Shown: positions 1 through 7,633 of the stretch, piece by piece
How positions within the stretch are numbered: the first letter of the stretch is position 1
Layout: the number at the start of each line of letters is the position of its first letter
Assembly: GCF_900120125.1 (NCBI RefSeq)
Contig: NZ_LT635546.1
Span: forward strand, 471,344 to 535,343
Source of the DNA: Gemella massiliensis
GTDB taxonomy: Bacteria; Bacillota; Bacilli; Staphylococcales; Gemellaceae
Length of the DNA: 64,000 nucleotides
Direction: 5' to 3'
The notes under the pieces: generated by a model
Told to the model about the DNA's origin: nothing
Database searches by the model: none
The model's input: the letters and a program-made list of their open reading frames with translations, nothing else
Made by a program: the position numbers and the translations under genes

Positions 1-78
1 TGCAGCTATTCTTGTTTGTAAAGTATGAGGTATATATCGTTGTGTTTTTTCTATATTTTCTGTTATAATAGTTTTCAT
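1..78 (-). CDS. IS1202-like transposase, N-terminal fragment cut by window edge
   Basis: The first 26 codons of the transposase are visible, starting at the ATG at 76-78 and reading off the window. They match the N-terminus of the intact copy at 27058 (MKTIITENIEKTQRYIPHTL). A purine-rich ribosome site (AAAAAAGGAA) lies just upstream. Whether this copy is intact cannot be judged. Confidence 0.9.
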   Translation of the reverse strand, partial: MKTIITENIEKTQRYIPHTLQTRIAA

Positions 79-175
79 AAGAGTAAATTCCTTTTTTTGA
101 TTTGTAGGTAACTTCATTATACAGGATTTACTCTTCTTTTTTTATTATATGTCTCACATCTATTGTAACACTACA
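1..175 (-). mobile_element. IS1202-like insertion sequence, copy 1 (left end only)
   Basis: Bases 1-175 match the left end of the three other copies in this window, ending with the same tip (TGTAGTGTTACA on the minus strand, finishing at 175). The rest of the element lies before the window. The left end faces the promoter at 206-234, and the transposase reads away from it. Confidence 0.95.
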
Positions 176-201
176 TTTTGAAAAGTTAAAATTTATTTTA
201 A
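176..201. repeat. Predicted target-site duplication of IS copy 1 (one side)
   Basis: Only the promoter-proximal side lies in the window, so the duplication is inferred from the 25-26 bp seen at the other copies. With 26 bp the edge is at 201, which is 28 bp before the first base of the -10 box at 229. That is the same spacing as at the three other copies. Confidence 0.5.
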
Positions 202-205
202 CATC

Positions 206-234
206 TTGTAACTTTTTATTATTAGTTGTATAAT
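206..234 (+). promoter_or_regulatory. Sigma-A-type promoter for the 267-455 gene
   Basis: TTGTAA (206-211), a 17-nt spacer and TATAAT (229-234). An AT-rich inverted repeat (GTTAAAAT/ATTTTAAC, 185-202) lies immediately upstream, inside the inferred IS target duplication. Confidence 0.75.
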
Positions 235-266
235 AGGAGTGTAAACATATTAAAGGAGGGATTAGA

Positions 267-455
267 ATGAGATTTTTAGTTTCACTAATCTGGGCATTTA
301 TCTTTTCTTTTGTCGCAATATTTATAATAACATCGATTTTAGGAAGCAACGGTCAAAGTTATTCTGTACAAAATTGTGCTATTTTAGCTGTAATATTTAC
401 AGTAGCGGTTGCGTTATTAGAACTTTTAGGATTTGATAGAAAACGTAGTGAATAA
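267..455 (+). CDS. Small two-helix membrane protein, YjzD/DUF2929-like
   Basis: This 62-residue protein has two hydrophobic segments (about residues 3-25 and 35-54) joined by a short polar loop, and ends in a charged tail (DRKRSE). The start is backed by a strong ribosome site (AAAGGAGGG) 6-7 nt upstream and by a clear promoter. Size and the RFxxxxIWAF opening resemble the DUF2929/YjzD family of small Firmicutes membrane proteins, whose function is not established. The family call rests on memory of the pattern only. A terminator-like hairpin follows, so the gene is probably a single transcription unit. Confidence 0.65.
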   Translation: MRFLVSLIWAFIFSFVAIFIITSILGSNGQSYSVQNCAILAVIFTVAVALLELLGFDRKRSE

Positions 456-486
456 GATATAAGTAATAATTTTATCAAAAATTTAG

Positions 487-522
487 AAGAAAAGAAGTAA
501 AGTTTGTTCTTCTTTTCTTTTT
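487..522 (+). terminator. Terminator between the small membrane protein and mutX
   Basis: An 11-bp perfect inverted repeat (AAGAAAAGAAG at 487-497, CTTCTTTTCTT at 509-519) with an 11-nt loop runs into T-rich sequence. The ATG at 504 lies inside this hairpin, which is one reason to reject it as the start of the next gene. Confidence 0.6.
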
Positions 523-542
523 ATTTAGAGGGGGATAAATTG

Positions 543-1016
543 GTGAAACGTGTTTTAGCTACCATGTGTTATATAGATGATGGTGAAAATTTTCTTATGC
601 TCAAGAGAACAAAGAAAAAAAATGATATTCATGAAGGATTAACTATTAGTGTCGGCGGAAAATTTGAAGCGGGCGAAAGCCCTGAAGACTGCGTTATTAG
701 AGAAGTAAAAGAAGAAACTAATCTTAATATTACAAAACCACGTCTTAGAGGAATAATTTCATTTCCTTTATTTGATGGCGAGAAAGATTGGTACACTTAC
801 GTTTTTACTGCTGATAATTTTAGCGGAACCCTAACAAAAAATTGCAATGAAGGTGATTTAGTTTGGGTGAAAAAATCGGAAATAAACAAAATAAATACAT
901 GGGAAGGTGATTATATTTTCTTAGAATGGTTAGTCACTAATAAACCATTTTTTTCAGCAAAATTCAATTATATAAATAAAAAATTTATTAATTATAATGT
1001 TGTATTTTATGAATAA
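543..1016 (+). CDS. mutX: Nudix hydrolase, MutX-like (8-oxo-dGTP diphosphatase type)
   Basis: A complete Nudix box is present (GGKFEAGESPED followed by REVKEETNL), the Mg-binding motif of enzymes that hydrolyse nucleoside diphosphates linked to another moiety. The tail, with DWYTYVF, a CNEG...W segment, TWEGD and PFFSAKF, follows the streptococcal MutX pattern. MutX removes 8-oxo-dGTP from the nucleotide pool and so limits oxidative mutations. I place the start at GTG 543, 8 nt after AGAGGGGG (527-534); TTG 540 is an alternative. The product is about 157 residues, normal for the family. The thioesterase-like gene follows 11 nt later and is probably co-transcribed. Confidence 0.85.
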   Translation: MKRVLATMCYIDDGENFLMLKRTKKKNDIHEGLTISVGGKFEAGESPEDCVIREVKEETNLNITKPRLRGIISFPLFDGEKDWYTYVFTADNFSGTLTKNCNEGDLVWVKKSEINKINTWEGDYIFLEWLVTNKPFFSAKFNYINKKFINYNVVFYE

Positions 1017-1027
1017 AGGAGACTACA

Positions 1028-1417
1028 ATGAATATAGAATTAAATAAACTATTTGAAAAAAATTTTTTAGTAGAAAAACAACACAGTGCTAAAAATATGA
1101 AAAGCGGTGATCTGGAAGTTTTAGCTACACCTAGTTTAGTAGCCTTTATGGAAGAGGCTTCAAAAGAGTATCTAAATACTTTTTTAGAAGATGGTTACGG
1201 TAGTGTTGGAATTAATATAAATATAAATCATATTGCACCTACTTTAATTGGTAAAACCATTTTAGTCAAGGGATGCATAAAAGAAATAATAAGAGAAAAA
1301 ATAATTATTTTCTCTCTTGAAGCGTTTGAAAATAATAAAAAAATTGGCGATGCTAATCATATAAGAGCAATTATAGATAATGAGAACTTCATGAAAAAAT
1401 TACTTGATAGTAATTAG
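1028..1417 (+). CDS. Thioesterase-like hot-dog protein (FlK type)
   Basis: This 129-residue protein has the length and layout of FlK-type hot-dog thioesterases: a short N-terminal strand, the segment ATPSLVAFMEEASKEYL in place of the hot-dog helix, then alternating strands (SVGININININHIAPTLIG, ILVKGCIKEI) and a terminal IRAIID strand. FlK homologues hydrolyse acyl-CoA thioesters; the substrate here cannot be read from sequence. The start has an AAAGGAG ribosome site 6 nt upstream. The gene is closely coupled to mutX, but the two have no obvious shared pathway. Confidence 0.7.
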   Translation: MNIELNKLFEKNFLVEKQHSAKNMKSGDLEVLATPSLVAFMEEASKEYLNTFLEDGYGSVGINININHIAPTLIGKTILVKGCIKEIIREKIIIFSLEAFENNKKIGDANHIRAIIDNENFMKKLLDSN

Positions 1418-1458
1418 TATTATTTAACTATTAAACTCATAACTATAACGCATAATAA

Positions 1459-1493
1459 TACCCCTTTTACTGGACAAACCAGTAAAAGGGGTA
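1459..1493. terminator. Strong perfect hairpin after the mutX-thioesterase pair
   Basis: 15-bp perfect arms (TACCCCTTTTACTGG and CCAGTAAAAGGGGTA) enclose a 5-nt loop (ACAAA). It sits between converging genes. No clean T-run follows on either strand, so it may act as an RNA-stabilising 3' hairpin rather than a classic intrinsic terminator. Confidence 0.6.
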
Positions 1494-1538
1494 CATATCA
1501 ATTCTTCCATGCTTGTATTTATTATACAACCTGAAAAT

Positions 1539-1573
1539 TTATATGAAGCACGATTTTTTCATGCTTCATATAA
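1539..1573 (-). terminator. Hairpin downstream of the 1594-2355 lipoprotein gene
   Basis: 12-bp perfect arms (TTATATGAAGCA and TGCTTCATATAA) with an 11-nt loop lie 21 bp past the stop codon. The T content on the minus side is modest (AAATTTTC), so terminator function is likely but not certain. Confidence 0.5.
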
Positions 1574-1593
1574 TTATACACCTCTTTAGGTTA

Positions 1594-2355
1594 TTACATT
1601 TTTTCCAATTCTCTAGCTATTCTATCTATTTCATTGATATTTAAAAAACTATTCGCTATATAAGTTCCTTTTTTTTCTCCTACAGAACGCTCAACAGCAT
1701 TAGTCATTAAATCCGTAAAAATTTTAACTCTAGTTACTTTATTCTTGATTTCATCTATCTTAGCATAATCCGTAATTTCTGCTGATAAATTTTTAAAATA
1801 AGAAATTTCTGAATTTACCTTCTCTTTTATAGTGTTAAATTGTTTTACCCTTTCGCTAATATCACGATTATTATTCAAATCTGTTTCGATAGTCCCTGCC
1901 AACTCATCAAATCTAATTAAATTTTTCGAAAAATTCAAAATTTTACCTTTTATAAAAAATTCAGAGTATTTTGTTTTATTAATTGAATAATTTTTATCAG
2001 TAACATTTTTAGTGTTAAATGATACCATATTGCCATTTTTTGAAATAATTTCTACGTTAAAATTTTTACCATTAAATTCATTAGCTGATAATTTATCTCC
2101 GGAAATTTGTTTTCCTGAAAGTGAATTAAGTTTTAAAGATTTAATAATTGTATTGAAACTCTCGTTATCAATAATTTCTTCATTAGAATAAATTATTAGC
2201 TTATTATCATTAACATTAAATTCTGTTTTTTCTAATTCTGATATAGTTACAGAATTTGTAATATTTTCTAATTGTTCTTTTGAAAAGTTTCCCTTATTAG
2301 TGCAACCTTGCAATGTAAATGCAACTGCTATTAATATTAATATGTATTTTTTCAT
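1594..2355 (-). CDS. Lipoprotein of unknown function
   Basis: The N-terminus is a type II signal peptide: MKKY, a hydrophobic stretch, and a lipobox LQGC with the acylated cysteine near residue 18. After processing the protein would be anchored to the outer face of the membrane. The remainder (253 residues in all) is polar and lysine/asparagine-rich, with a helical, probably coiled-coil C-terminal half from about residue 150. I recognise no enzyme motif. It starts 15 nt after the gpmA stop and is probably co-transcribed with gpmA. No convincing Shine-Dalgarno sequence precedes the ATG, so translation may depend on gpmA. Confidence 0.75.
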   Translation of the reverse strand: MKKYILILIAVAFTLQGCTNKGNFSKEQLENITNSVTISELEKTEFNVNDNKLIIYSNEEIIDNESFNTIIKSLKLNSLSGKQISGDKLSANEFNGKNFNVEIISKNGNMVSFNTKNVTDKNYSINKTKYSEFFIKGKILNFSKNLIRFDELAGTIETDLNNNRDISERVKQFNTIKEKVNSEISYFKNLSAEITDYAKIDEIKNKVTRVKIFTDLMTNAVERSVGEKKGTYIANSFLNINEIDRIARELEKM

Positions 2356-2370
2356 AGCTTGTTTTTGAAA

Positions 2371-3057
2371 TTAGAATAATTCCGGCGCTGATATAATATT
2401 TAAATTTTCATCAATTTCAAATATCAATGGTGTTCCTGTAGGTAAATTCAAATCTAATATTTTCTCATCTGAAATATTTAATAAATATTTAATTAATGCT
2501 CTTAGACTATTACCATGTGCTGAAATAAGAACATTTTTTCCATCTTTAATCTGTTTAGAAATATCACTTTGCCAATATGGTAATACACGATCAATAGTAA
2601 GTTTTAAACTTTCTCCTGTTGGGATTTCATCAACCGGAATATCTTTATATCTATCAATATTACCGGGATACATTTCACTAGTTTTATCTACTTGTGGTGG
2701 TGCTACATCAAAACTTCTTCTCCAAATATGAACTTGCTCAGCGCCATATTTTTCTGCTGTTTCCGCTTTATTTAACCCTTGCAAGGCACCGTAATGTCTT
2801 TCATTTAGACGCCAACTTTTATACACCGGAATCCATAGCAAATCCAATTCTTCTAAAAATATGTTTAACGTTTTAATTGCACGTTTCTGATATGAAGTGT
2901 ATGCTACATCAAAAGTTAATCCTAATTTCTTTAGTGTTTGACCACCTTTTATAGCCTCTTGTCTACCTTTTTCTGTAATATCTACATCAACCCAGCCCGT
3001 AAATTTATTTTCAAGATTCCACTGGCTTTCACCATGTCTTGTTAATACTAATTTCAT
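2371..3057 (-). CDS. gpmA: 2,3-bisphosphoglycerate-dependent phosphoglycerate mutase
   Basis: This enzyme interconverts 3-phosphoglycerate and 2-phosphoglycerate in glycolysis. The histidine-phosphatase signature [10 protein letters not shown] is at residues 5-14 with the phospho-accepting His8. [11 protein letters not shown] carries the acidic catalytic residue and the second active-site histidine is in ISAHGNSLR. The length of 228 residues is normal for the dPGM family. The ATG is preceded by a consensus AGGAGG. The downstream lipoprotein gene follows after 15 nt. Confidence 0.95.
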   Translation of the reverse strand: MKLVLTRHGESQWNLENKFTGWVDVDITEKGRQEAIKGGQTLKKLGLTFDVAYTSYQKRAIKTLNIFLEELDLLWIPVYKSWRLNERHYGALQGLNKAETAEKYGAEQVHIWRRSFDVAPPQVDKTSEMYPGNIDRYKDIPVDEIPTGESLKLTIDRVLPYWQSDISKQIKDGKNVLISAHGNSLRALIKYLLNISDEKILDLNLPTGTPLIFEIDENLNIISAPELF

Positions 3058-3276
3058 TAAGAAACCTCCTAGTTATAATTTATATTCACATTATACAACA
3101 CTTTAAATAATTAGTACATACTTTAAAATGTAAAAAATATATGTAAACGTTATAGCAGGACTTCTAAAAATTTATTTTTAATAAACAAGATATTTAAAAA
3201 TAATAAATTTACTTTTTTATACATTTATAAAATTAATTCATTTTTCTGTAATTATAAATAAAGTTTTCTTTATAAT

Positions 3277-3384
3277 TTATCTATGTGTATATTTCTTTCT
3301 TTTAACTATTTTTAATTTATTTTTTTCAAAAAAAGTAAATACTTTTGCCAACATAACTAATATAATCAACCAATATAAAAACAT
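3277..3384 (-). CDS. Putative 35-residue membrane peptide
   Basis: I place the start at ATG 3382-3384, preceded by AAAAGAGGT, not at the longer in-frame ATG at 3459. The peptide is one hydrophobic helix (MFLYWLIILVMLAKVF) followed by a strongly basic tail ending KRKKYTHR. Such a helix plus basic tail occurs in type I toxin peptides and in many small membrane proteins. It resembles nothing I can name. The sequence is AT-rich and short, so it could be a chance ORF. Confidence 0.35.
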   Translation of the reverse strand: MFLYWLIILVMLAKVFTFFEKNKLKIVKRKKYTHR

Positions 3385-3532
3385 AATATTACCTCTTTTC
3401 TTAAATACGTAAAACTTAATTTTTTCTCTGTATATATATAATATCATACGGAAAACCAAATTTCAACCGTAAAATTCATATTTCTTTATTTTTTAGAAAA
3501 ATTTCTCTCAATATCCTTGATTTTAGATACGG

Positions 3533-3564
3533 TTTACTTTATAATTAAGTTAAGTATTATAAAG
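3533..3564 (+). promoter_or_regulatory. Promoter and palindromic operator of the LexA/CI-like repressor gene
   Basis: A -35-like TTTACT (3533-3538), a 16-nt spacer and a -10-like TATTAT (3555-3560) precede the gene. A perfect 9-bp inverted repeat (CTTTATAAT at 3537-3545, ATTATAAAG at 3556-3564) overlaps spacer and -10, where an autorepressor would bind. Operator function is inferred. Confidence 0.5.
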
Positions 3565-3579
3565 AATGGATAGATTTTT

Positions 3580-4209
3580 ATGACTACAATATTTAGCAAA
3601 CGATTTAAACAATGTCTTAAAGAAAAAAATATAAAACAAGCCGCACTTGCACGTGATACACAAATTACTCCTTCTTCTATTAGCGATTGGAAAAAGGGGA
3701 AATATATACCTAAGCGTGATAAACTCATAATTATGGCTGATTATCTTAATGTAAATCCCGATTGGTTGATTGGTGATTCTGAAGATATAAAAATTGAAAT
3801 TGAGAATTTTGATGAAGAATATGAAGATATTATAGATAATACTCTAAAACTACCTATACTTGGTTCTATTTGTGCCGGAAGCGGTATATATGCAGAAGAA
3901 GAATATGATGATCATATCTTTATTGATCAAAGTATGCGAGCGGATTTTGCCCTTCGTGTTGAAGGTGACAGTATGATTGAAGCCGGTATTTTAGATGGTG
4001 ATATAGTTTTTATAAAAAAAACTCCTACCGTAAGAAATGGTAAGATTGCAGCTGTTTTACTAAAAGAATGGAATGAAGCATCGTTAAAAAAAGTATTTAT
4101 TACATCTGAAAATGTAATTTTACAACCTTGTAATTCTTCATATGAACCTATAGTTACACGTAATGTTGAAATTATCGGTGAATGCGTTGGTGTTTATCGA
4201 GAATTATAA
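3580..4209 (+). CDS. Helix-turn-helix repressor with self-cleaving S24 domain (LexA/CI type)
   Basis: Residues about 5-62 form an XRE-type helix-turn-helix (AALARDTQITPSSISDWKKG). A linker leads to an S24 LexA-like domain. Its expected parts are visible: an Ala99-Gly100 cleavage site in SICAGSG, the nucleophile Ser131 in EGDSM, and the general-base lysine about Lys170 in EASLKKV. Proteins of this type repress promoters until RecA filaments or another signal trigger autocleavage. At 209 residues it fits a stand-alone chromosomal regulator, and no phage genes are nearby. It may be the SOS-type regulator or a stress or competence repressor; sequence alone does not decide. The Shine-Dalgarno sequence is weak. 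Confidence 0.8.
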   Translation: MTTIFSKRFKQCLKEKNIKQAALARDTQITPSSISDWKKGKYIPKRDKLIIMADYLNVNPDWLIGDSEDIKIEIENFDEEYEDIIDNTLKLPILGSICAGSGIYAEEEYDDHIFIDQSMRADFALRVEGDSMIEAGILDGDIVFIKKTPTVRNGKIAAVLLKEWNEASLKKVFITSENVILQPCNSSYEPIVTRNVEIIGECVGVYREL

Positions 4210-4210
4210 A

Positions 4211-4259
4211 TAAATAGGAATTAACTTTATGAATTAGACCTAAAGTTAGTTCCTATTTA
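4211..4259. terminator. Bidirectional terminator between the repressor gene and prmC
   Basis: Long arms (TAAATAGGAATTAACTTTA and TAAAGTTAGTTCCTATTTA, one wobble) with an 11-nt loop, followed by a T-rich tract, sit exactly between the two converging genes. Confidence 0.8.
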
Positions 4260-4262
4260 CTT

Positions 4263-5102
4263 TTATTTATATAATATCGCTATGCGATCACGTCCATTAA
4301 TATCTTTTAGTACCTGAATGCGATAATTAGTCTGTTTTGCTAAGTACACTATCTTATCTTTTTGATTATAACCTATTTCAAAAAATATTACCCCTTGATC
4401 CGTTAAATAATGGTTTGCCTGCTCAATAATTTTTCTATAAAAATACATTCCGTCTTCTTCTGCAAATAGTGATAAATGCGGATCAAAATTTAATACATCT
4501 TTTTTTAGTGTTATTTTATCTGAATATGCTATATATGGTGGATTTGATACAATAATATCAAACTTATCTTCTATTTTTTCAAACAAATCAGAATTAATAA
4601 ATTTAACATCACTTTTCAAATTTACAGAATTTAACTGTGCAATATTAAGCGCCTTACTACTTATATCACTTCCTACTATACTTATTATGTGTTCGGATAT
4701 TTCTTTTTGCAAAGTTATTGCTATAATACCACTCCCGGTACAAAGATCTAATATCTTTATATTATATAATTTTTGTTTTTTCACATAGTCTATAATTTTA
4801 TCCACCAATTCTTCTGTTTCCATTCGTGGTGAAAGGACATCACTAGTAACTTTAAATTTTCTATTATAAAAATATTCAAAACCGGTTAAATGGCTTAGTG
4901 GTATATCTTCCGCTATGTGTTTATTAATAAGGTTAAAATATTCTTCTTCAGTTTTTTTATCTAATTCACTTGATATTTCTTTATTAAATGTACTACTATT
5001 CTCATCTACTAAATACATTAATAAAAATCGCGCTAAACTTTCTTCTTTGGCATGCTTTCTCAAAAGAAAACAAGCCTTCGTCATAGCTTGTCTTCTTTTC
5101 AT
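4263..5102 (-). CDS. prmC: Release factor N5-glutamine methyltransferase
   Basis: PrmC transfers a methyl group from S-adenosylmethionine to the glutamine of the GGQ motif of release factors. The SAM-binding loop (ILDLCTGSGIIAI) and the substrate motif NPPY (SNPPYIAY) are intact. At 279 residues it is full length. The start codon overlaps the prfA stop by one base (TAATG), so translation is coupled to its substrate gene, the usual arrangement in Firmicutes. Confidence 0.95.
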   Translation of the reverse strand: MKRRQAMTKACFLLRKHAKEESLARFLLMYLVDENSSTFNKEISSELDKKTEEEYFNLINKHIAEDIPLSHLTGFEYFYNRKFKVTSDVLSPRMETEELVDKIIDYVKKQKLYNIKILDLCTGSGIIAITLQKEISEHIISIVGSDISSKALNIAQLNSVNLKSDVKFINSDLFEKIEDKFDIIVSNPPYIAYSDKITLKKDVLNFDPHLSLFAEEDGMYFYRKIIEQANHYLTDQGVIFFEIGYNQKDKIVYLAKQTNYRIQVLKDINGRDRIAILYK

Positions 5103-6193
5103 TACAGTTCTTCACCTTTATTTAATTCTGCCATTTTTTCAGCTTGTTCTGCTATACGAAGTGCTTCTAATATTTCCTCAAGCTTACCTTCCATTATTTG
5201 ATCAAGTTTTTGAATAGTTAAACCTATTCTATGATCTGTAACTCTGTTTTGTGGATAATTATACGTTCTAATACGTTCCGAACGATCTCCCGTTCCAACT
5301 TTGGATTTTCGTTCAGCATCAAATTTTGCTTGCTCTTCTTGTTGATATTTATCGTAAACACGAGCGCGCAAAACTTTCATTGCTTTTTCTTTATTTTTAA
5401 TCTGTGAACGTTCATCTTGCATTGATACTACGACACCTGTTGGAATATGTGTTAAACGTACGGCTGACATTGTCGTATTAACAGATTGTCCTCCAGCTCC
5501 ACTCGAAGCAAACGTATCAACACGAATATCATTTTCATTAATTTCTATTTCAACCTCCTCAGCTTCCGGCAATACTACTACTGTAGCAGTTGATGTATGA
5601 ATACGTCCGCTTGATTCTGTTGTCGGAACACGCTGCACACGATGTGCGCCGCTCTCGAATTTCATCTTAGAGTACACATCTTCACCGGAAATAATAAAAA
5701 TCACCTCTTTGATGCCGCCAATACCCGTTTCAGAACGTTCTAAAATATCAACTTTCCACCCTTGTGATTCTGCAAAACGTGTATACATACGTAGCAAATC
5801 TCCGGCAAATAATTGGGCTTCATCTCCACCTGCTGCACCTCGAACTTCCACAACGACATTTTTACCATCATTTGGATCTTTTGGTAATAGTAATATTTTT
5901 AACTCTTCTTCCATCGGTGCAAGCGTCGGTTCCAATTCTTTGATTTCTTCTTGCATCATTTCTTTCATTTCTTCATCTGTTTCAATTTCAAGTAGTTCTT
6001 TCGTATCAGCAATTTGTTGAACTATATTTTTATATTCTCTAAATACCGATACTGTTTTTTCAATAGAGCGTTGTTCTTTTGAATATTCCATTAATTTTTT
6101 TGTATCACTTACAATATCAGGATCACTTAACAATTCATTAAGTTTTTCATAGCGTTCTTCTACTACCTCTAATTGACTTAATATTTCCATCAT
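5102..6193 (-). CDS. prfA: Peptide chain release factor 1
   Basis: RF1 recognises UAA and UAG in the ribosomal A site and triggers peptide release. The catalytic GGQ is seen in [10 protein letters not shown]. The tripeptide that reads the stop codon is the RF1-type PxT (PTT in [10 protein letters not shown]), not the SPF of RF2. The length (about 363 residues) is normal. The start is one of two adjacent ATGs after AAGGAG; the second (6190) has the better spacing. prmC follows with a one-base overlap. Confidence 0.95.
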   Translation of the reverse strand: MMEILSQLEVVEERYEKLNELLSDPDIVSDTKKLMEYSKEQRSIEKTVSVFREYKNIVQQIADTKELLEIETDEEMKEMMQEEIKELEPTLAPMEEELKILLLPKDPNDGKNVVVEVRGAAGGDEAQLFAGDLLRMYTRFAESQGWKVDILERSETGIGGIKEVIFIISGEDVYSKMKFESGAHRVQRVPTTESSGRIHTSTATVVVLPEAEEVEIEINENDIRVDTFASSGAGGQSVNTTMSAVRLTHIPTGVVVSMQDERSQIKNKEKAMKVLRARVYDKYQQEEQAKFDAERKSKVGTGDRSERIRTYNYPQNRVTDHRIGLTIQKLDQIMEGKLEEILEALRIAEQAEKMAELNKGEEL

Positions 6194-6203
6194 TTTCTCC
6201 TTA

Positions 6204-6782
6204 TTATTTTTCTATTTCGTGACAATGACGACATCTAGCCTCATATGATTCGCTAGCACCAATTACTACGACCGGATCATCGTAACGTGCCGGTTTTCCG
6301 TTTATCAAACGTTGACTTCGACTAGCTTCTTTCCCGCATTTATTACATACAGCATGTAATTTTGTCACCATTTCGCTTATAGCCATAATTTCCGGCATTG
6401 GATAAAAAGGTTCTGCTTTAAAGTCCATATCAAGACCGGCTACAATAACCCTAATACCGTCATCAGCCAATTTATTTATTATTTCTACTATTGATTTATC
6501 AAAAAATTGTATCTCATCAACACCTATAATATCATATTTTTCATCTTTTATGTAGTCAAAAATTTCTTCTGCTTTATCGATACTGATTGATTTATAGCTA
6601 TTTCCATTATGAGTAGATACTTTATCTTCTTCATATCTGTTGTCAATGCTAGGTTTAAATAATAAAACTTTCTGCTTAGCTATAACCCCACGTTTTATTC
6701 TTCTTAATAATTCTTCAGATTTTCCCGAAAACATACTTCCGCAAATACATTCTATCCAACCAAATTTTCTATTTTCCACCAT
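6204..6782 (-). CDS. tdk: Thymidine kinase
   Basis: Type II thymidine kinase of the pyrimidine salvage pathway (thymidine to dTMP). The P-loop [10 protein letters not shown] lies near the N-terminus and the Walker B-like DEIQFF follows. Four structural zinc ligands are present as CNKC and CRHC. At 192 residues it is full length, with an AGGAG ribosome site. It ends 11 nt before prfA and heads a probable tdk-prfA-prmC operon, a common gene order in Bacilli. Confidence 0.95.
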   Translation of the reverse strand: MVENRKFGWIECICGSMFSGKSEELLRRIKRGVIAKQKVLLFKPSIDNRYEEDKVSTHNGNSYKSISIDKAEEIFDYIKDEKYDIIGVDEIQFFDKSIVEIINKLADDGIRVIVAGLDMDFKAEPFYPMPEIMAISEMVTKLHAVCNKCGKEASRSQRLINGKPARYDDPVVVIGASESYEARCRHCHEIEK

Positions 6783-6854
6783 ATTATAATCTCCTACTGC
6801 AATATATTTTATTGCACAATATAAAATTAGTTTAACTAATCATATACATAGAAT

Positions 6855-6889
6855 AAAAACAGACAATCCAAAAAGAAATGCCTGTTTTT
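6855..6889 (-). terminator. Terminator after rpmE2
   Basis: Imperfect arms (AAAAACAGACA at 6855-6865, TGCCTGTTTTT at 6879-6889) end in a T-tract on the minus strand, 6 bp past the rpmE2 stop. The stem separates rpmE2 from tdk. Confidence 0.65.
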
Positions 6890-6894
6890 TAATC

Positions 6895-7140
6895 TTACTT
6901 GATACCGTATTTTTTGTTGAAACGTTCGATACGACCATCTGCTTGAGCAAAACGTTGACGTCCTGTATAAAATGGATGTGTATCTGAACTAATCTCAACT
7001 TTCAATAATGGGTACGTATTTCCATCTTCCCACTCTATAGTTTCTTTAGATGGTTTTGTTGAACCGCTTAAAAATTTGAAACCACTAGTAGTGTCCATGA
7101 ATACAACTTTACGGTAATCCGGATGAATTCCTTCTCTCAT
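6895..7140 (-). CDS. rpmE2: Ribosomal protein bL31, type B
   Basis: This 81-residue protein matches the type B form of L31 (start [14 protein letters not shown], end [13 protein letters not shown]). It lacks the CxxC zinc motif of type A, so it is the zinc-independent form. That form often replaces the zinc form under zinc limitation, but whether a zinc form exists elsewhere is not visible. The ATG follows AAGGAGAAG. The IS at 7468 lies upstream but outside the likely promoter. Confidence 0.95.
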   Translation of the reverse strand: MREGIHPDYRKVVFMDTTSGFKFLSGSTKPSKETIEWEDGNTYPLLKVEISSDTHPFYTGRQRFAQADGRIERFNKKYGIK

Positions 7141-7467
7141 TATTATCTTCTCCTTCTGCCCTGAACACTTTAAATATGAACAGAGTTATTTTTAAGTGAG
7201 TTAATCACATACCTATTTATTATAAATAATCCTTCTAAAAAAATCAAGTCATTTTACTAAGAAATATAATTTTTTTTGATGAATTTTATTTATAGAATAT
7301 TTTGAAAAATGAAATTTTCTATTTAAAATATTAAAATATGAAAAATAACGTAAAATAGCATGATTATAGCAAAAATAAAATTAATTTTTCTCGTGAAGAA
7401 ATCATTATTTTTTAAGTATTAAAGAATTAAAATATTTGTAATCAAACTTTTTAAATTTTATAATTTT
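7141..7467. other. Intergenic region upstream of rpmE2
   Basis: This AT-rich stretch contains no gene I can support. Two TGAACA direct repeats (around 7162-7182) lie close to the rpmE2 start and might be regulatory. The last 25 bases (7443-7467) are one copy of the target duplication of IS copy 2. Confidence 0.5.
7443..7467. repeat. Target-site duplication of IS copy 2, distal side
   Basis: These 25 bases are repeated exactly at 8802-8826, directly flanking the element. They begin CAAACTTTTTAAATT. Confidence 0.95.
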
Positions 7468-7527
7468 TGTACATTTGTAAATGATGTGAGACAAAAAAGT
7501 AAAAAATAAATACCGGATATAATAGAA

Positions 7528-7553
7528 TTACATAGAAGCTAGCTTCTATGTAA
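7528..7553. repeat. 26-bp perfect palindrome in the IS right end (copy 2)
   Basis: TTACATAGAAGCT followed by its exact reverse complement, about 60 bp inside the right tip. It is preserved unchanged in copies 3 and 4. Confidence 0.9.
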
Positions 7554-7633
7554 ACCGTATGAAGCCCCCGACGTAAAATACATTATTTGATTAGATTTGT
7601 CAGCTTTAATTCCTTAGAGAACATTTCAGATTT

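Noticed and set aside
128-349. Minus-strand 73-codon ORF overlapping the IS end and the small membrane gene
   Set aside because: It runs through the IS tip, a promoter and the opposite strand of a better-supported gene, and has no ribosome site.
504-542. ATG 504 as the mutX start
   Set aside because: It lies inside a terminator-like hairpin, and family proteins begin where GTG 543 starts.
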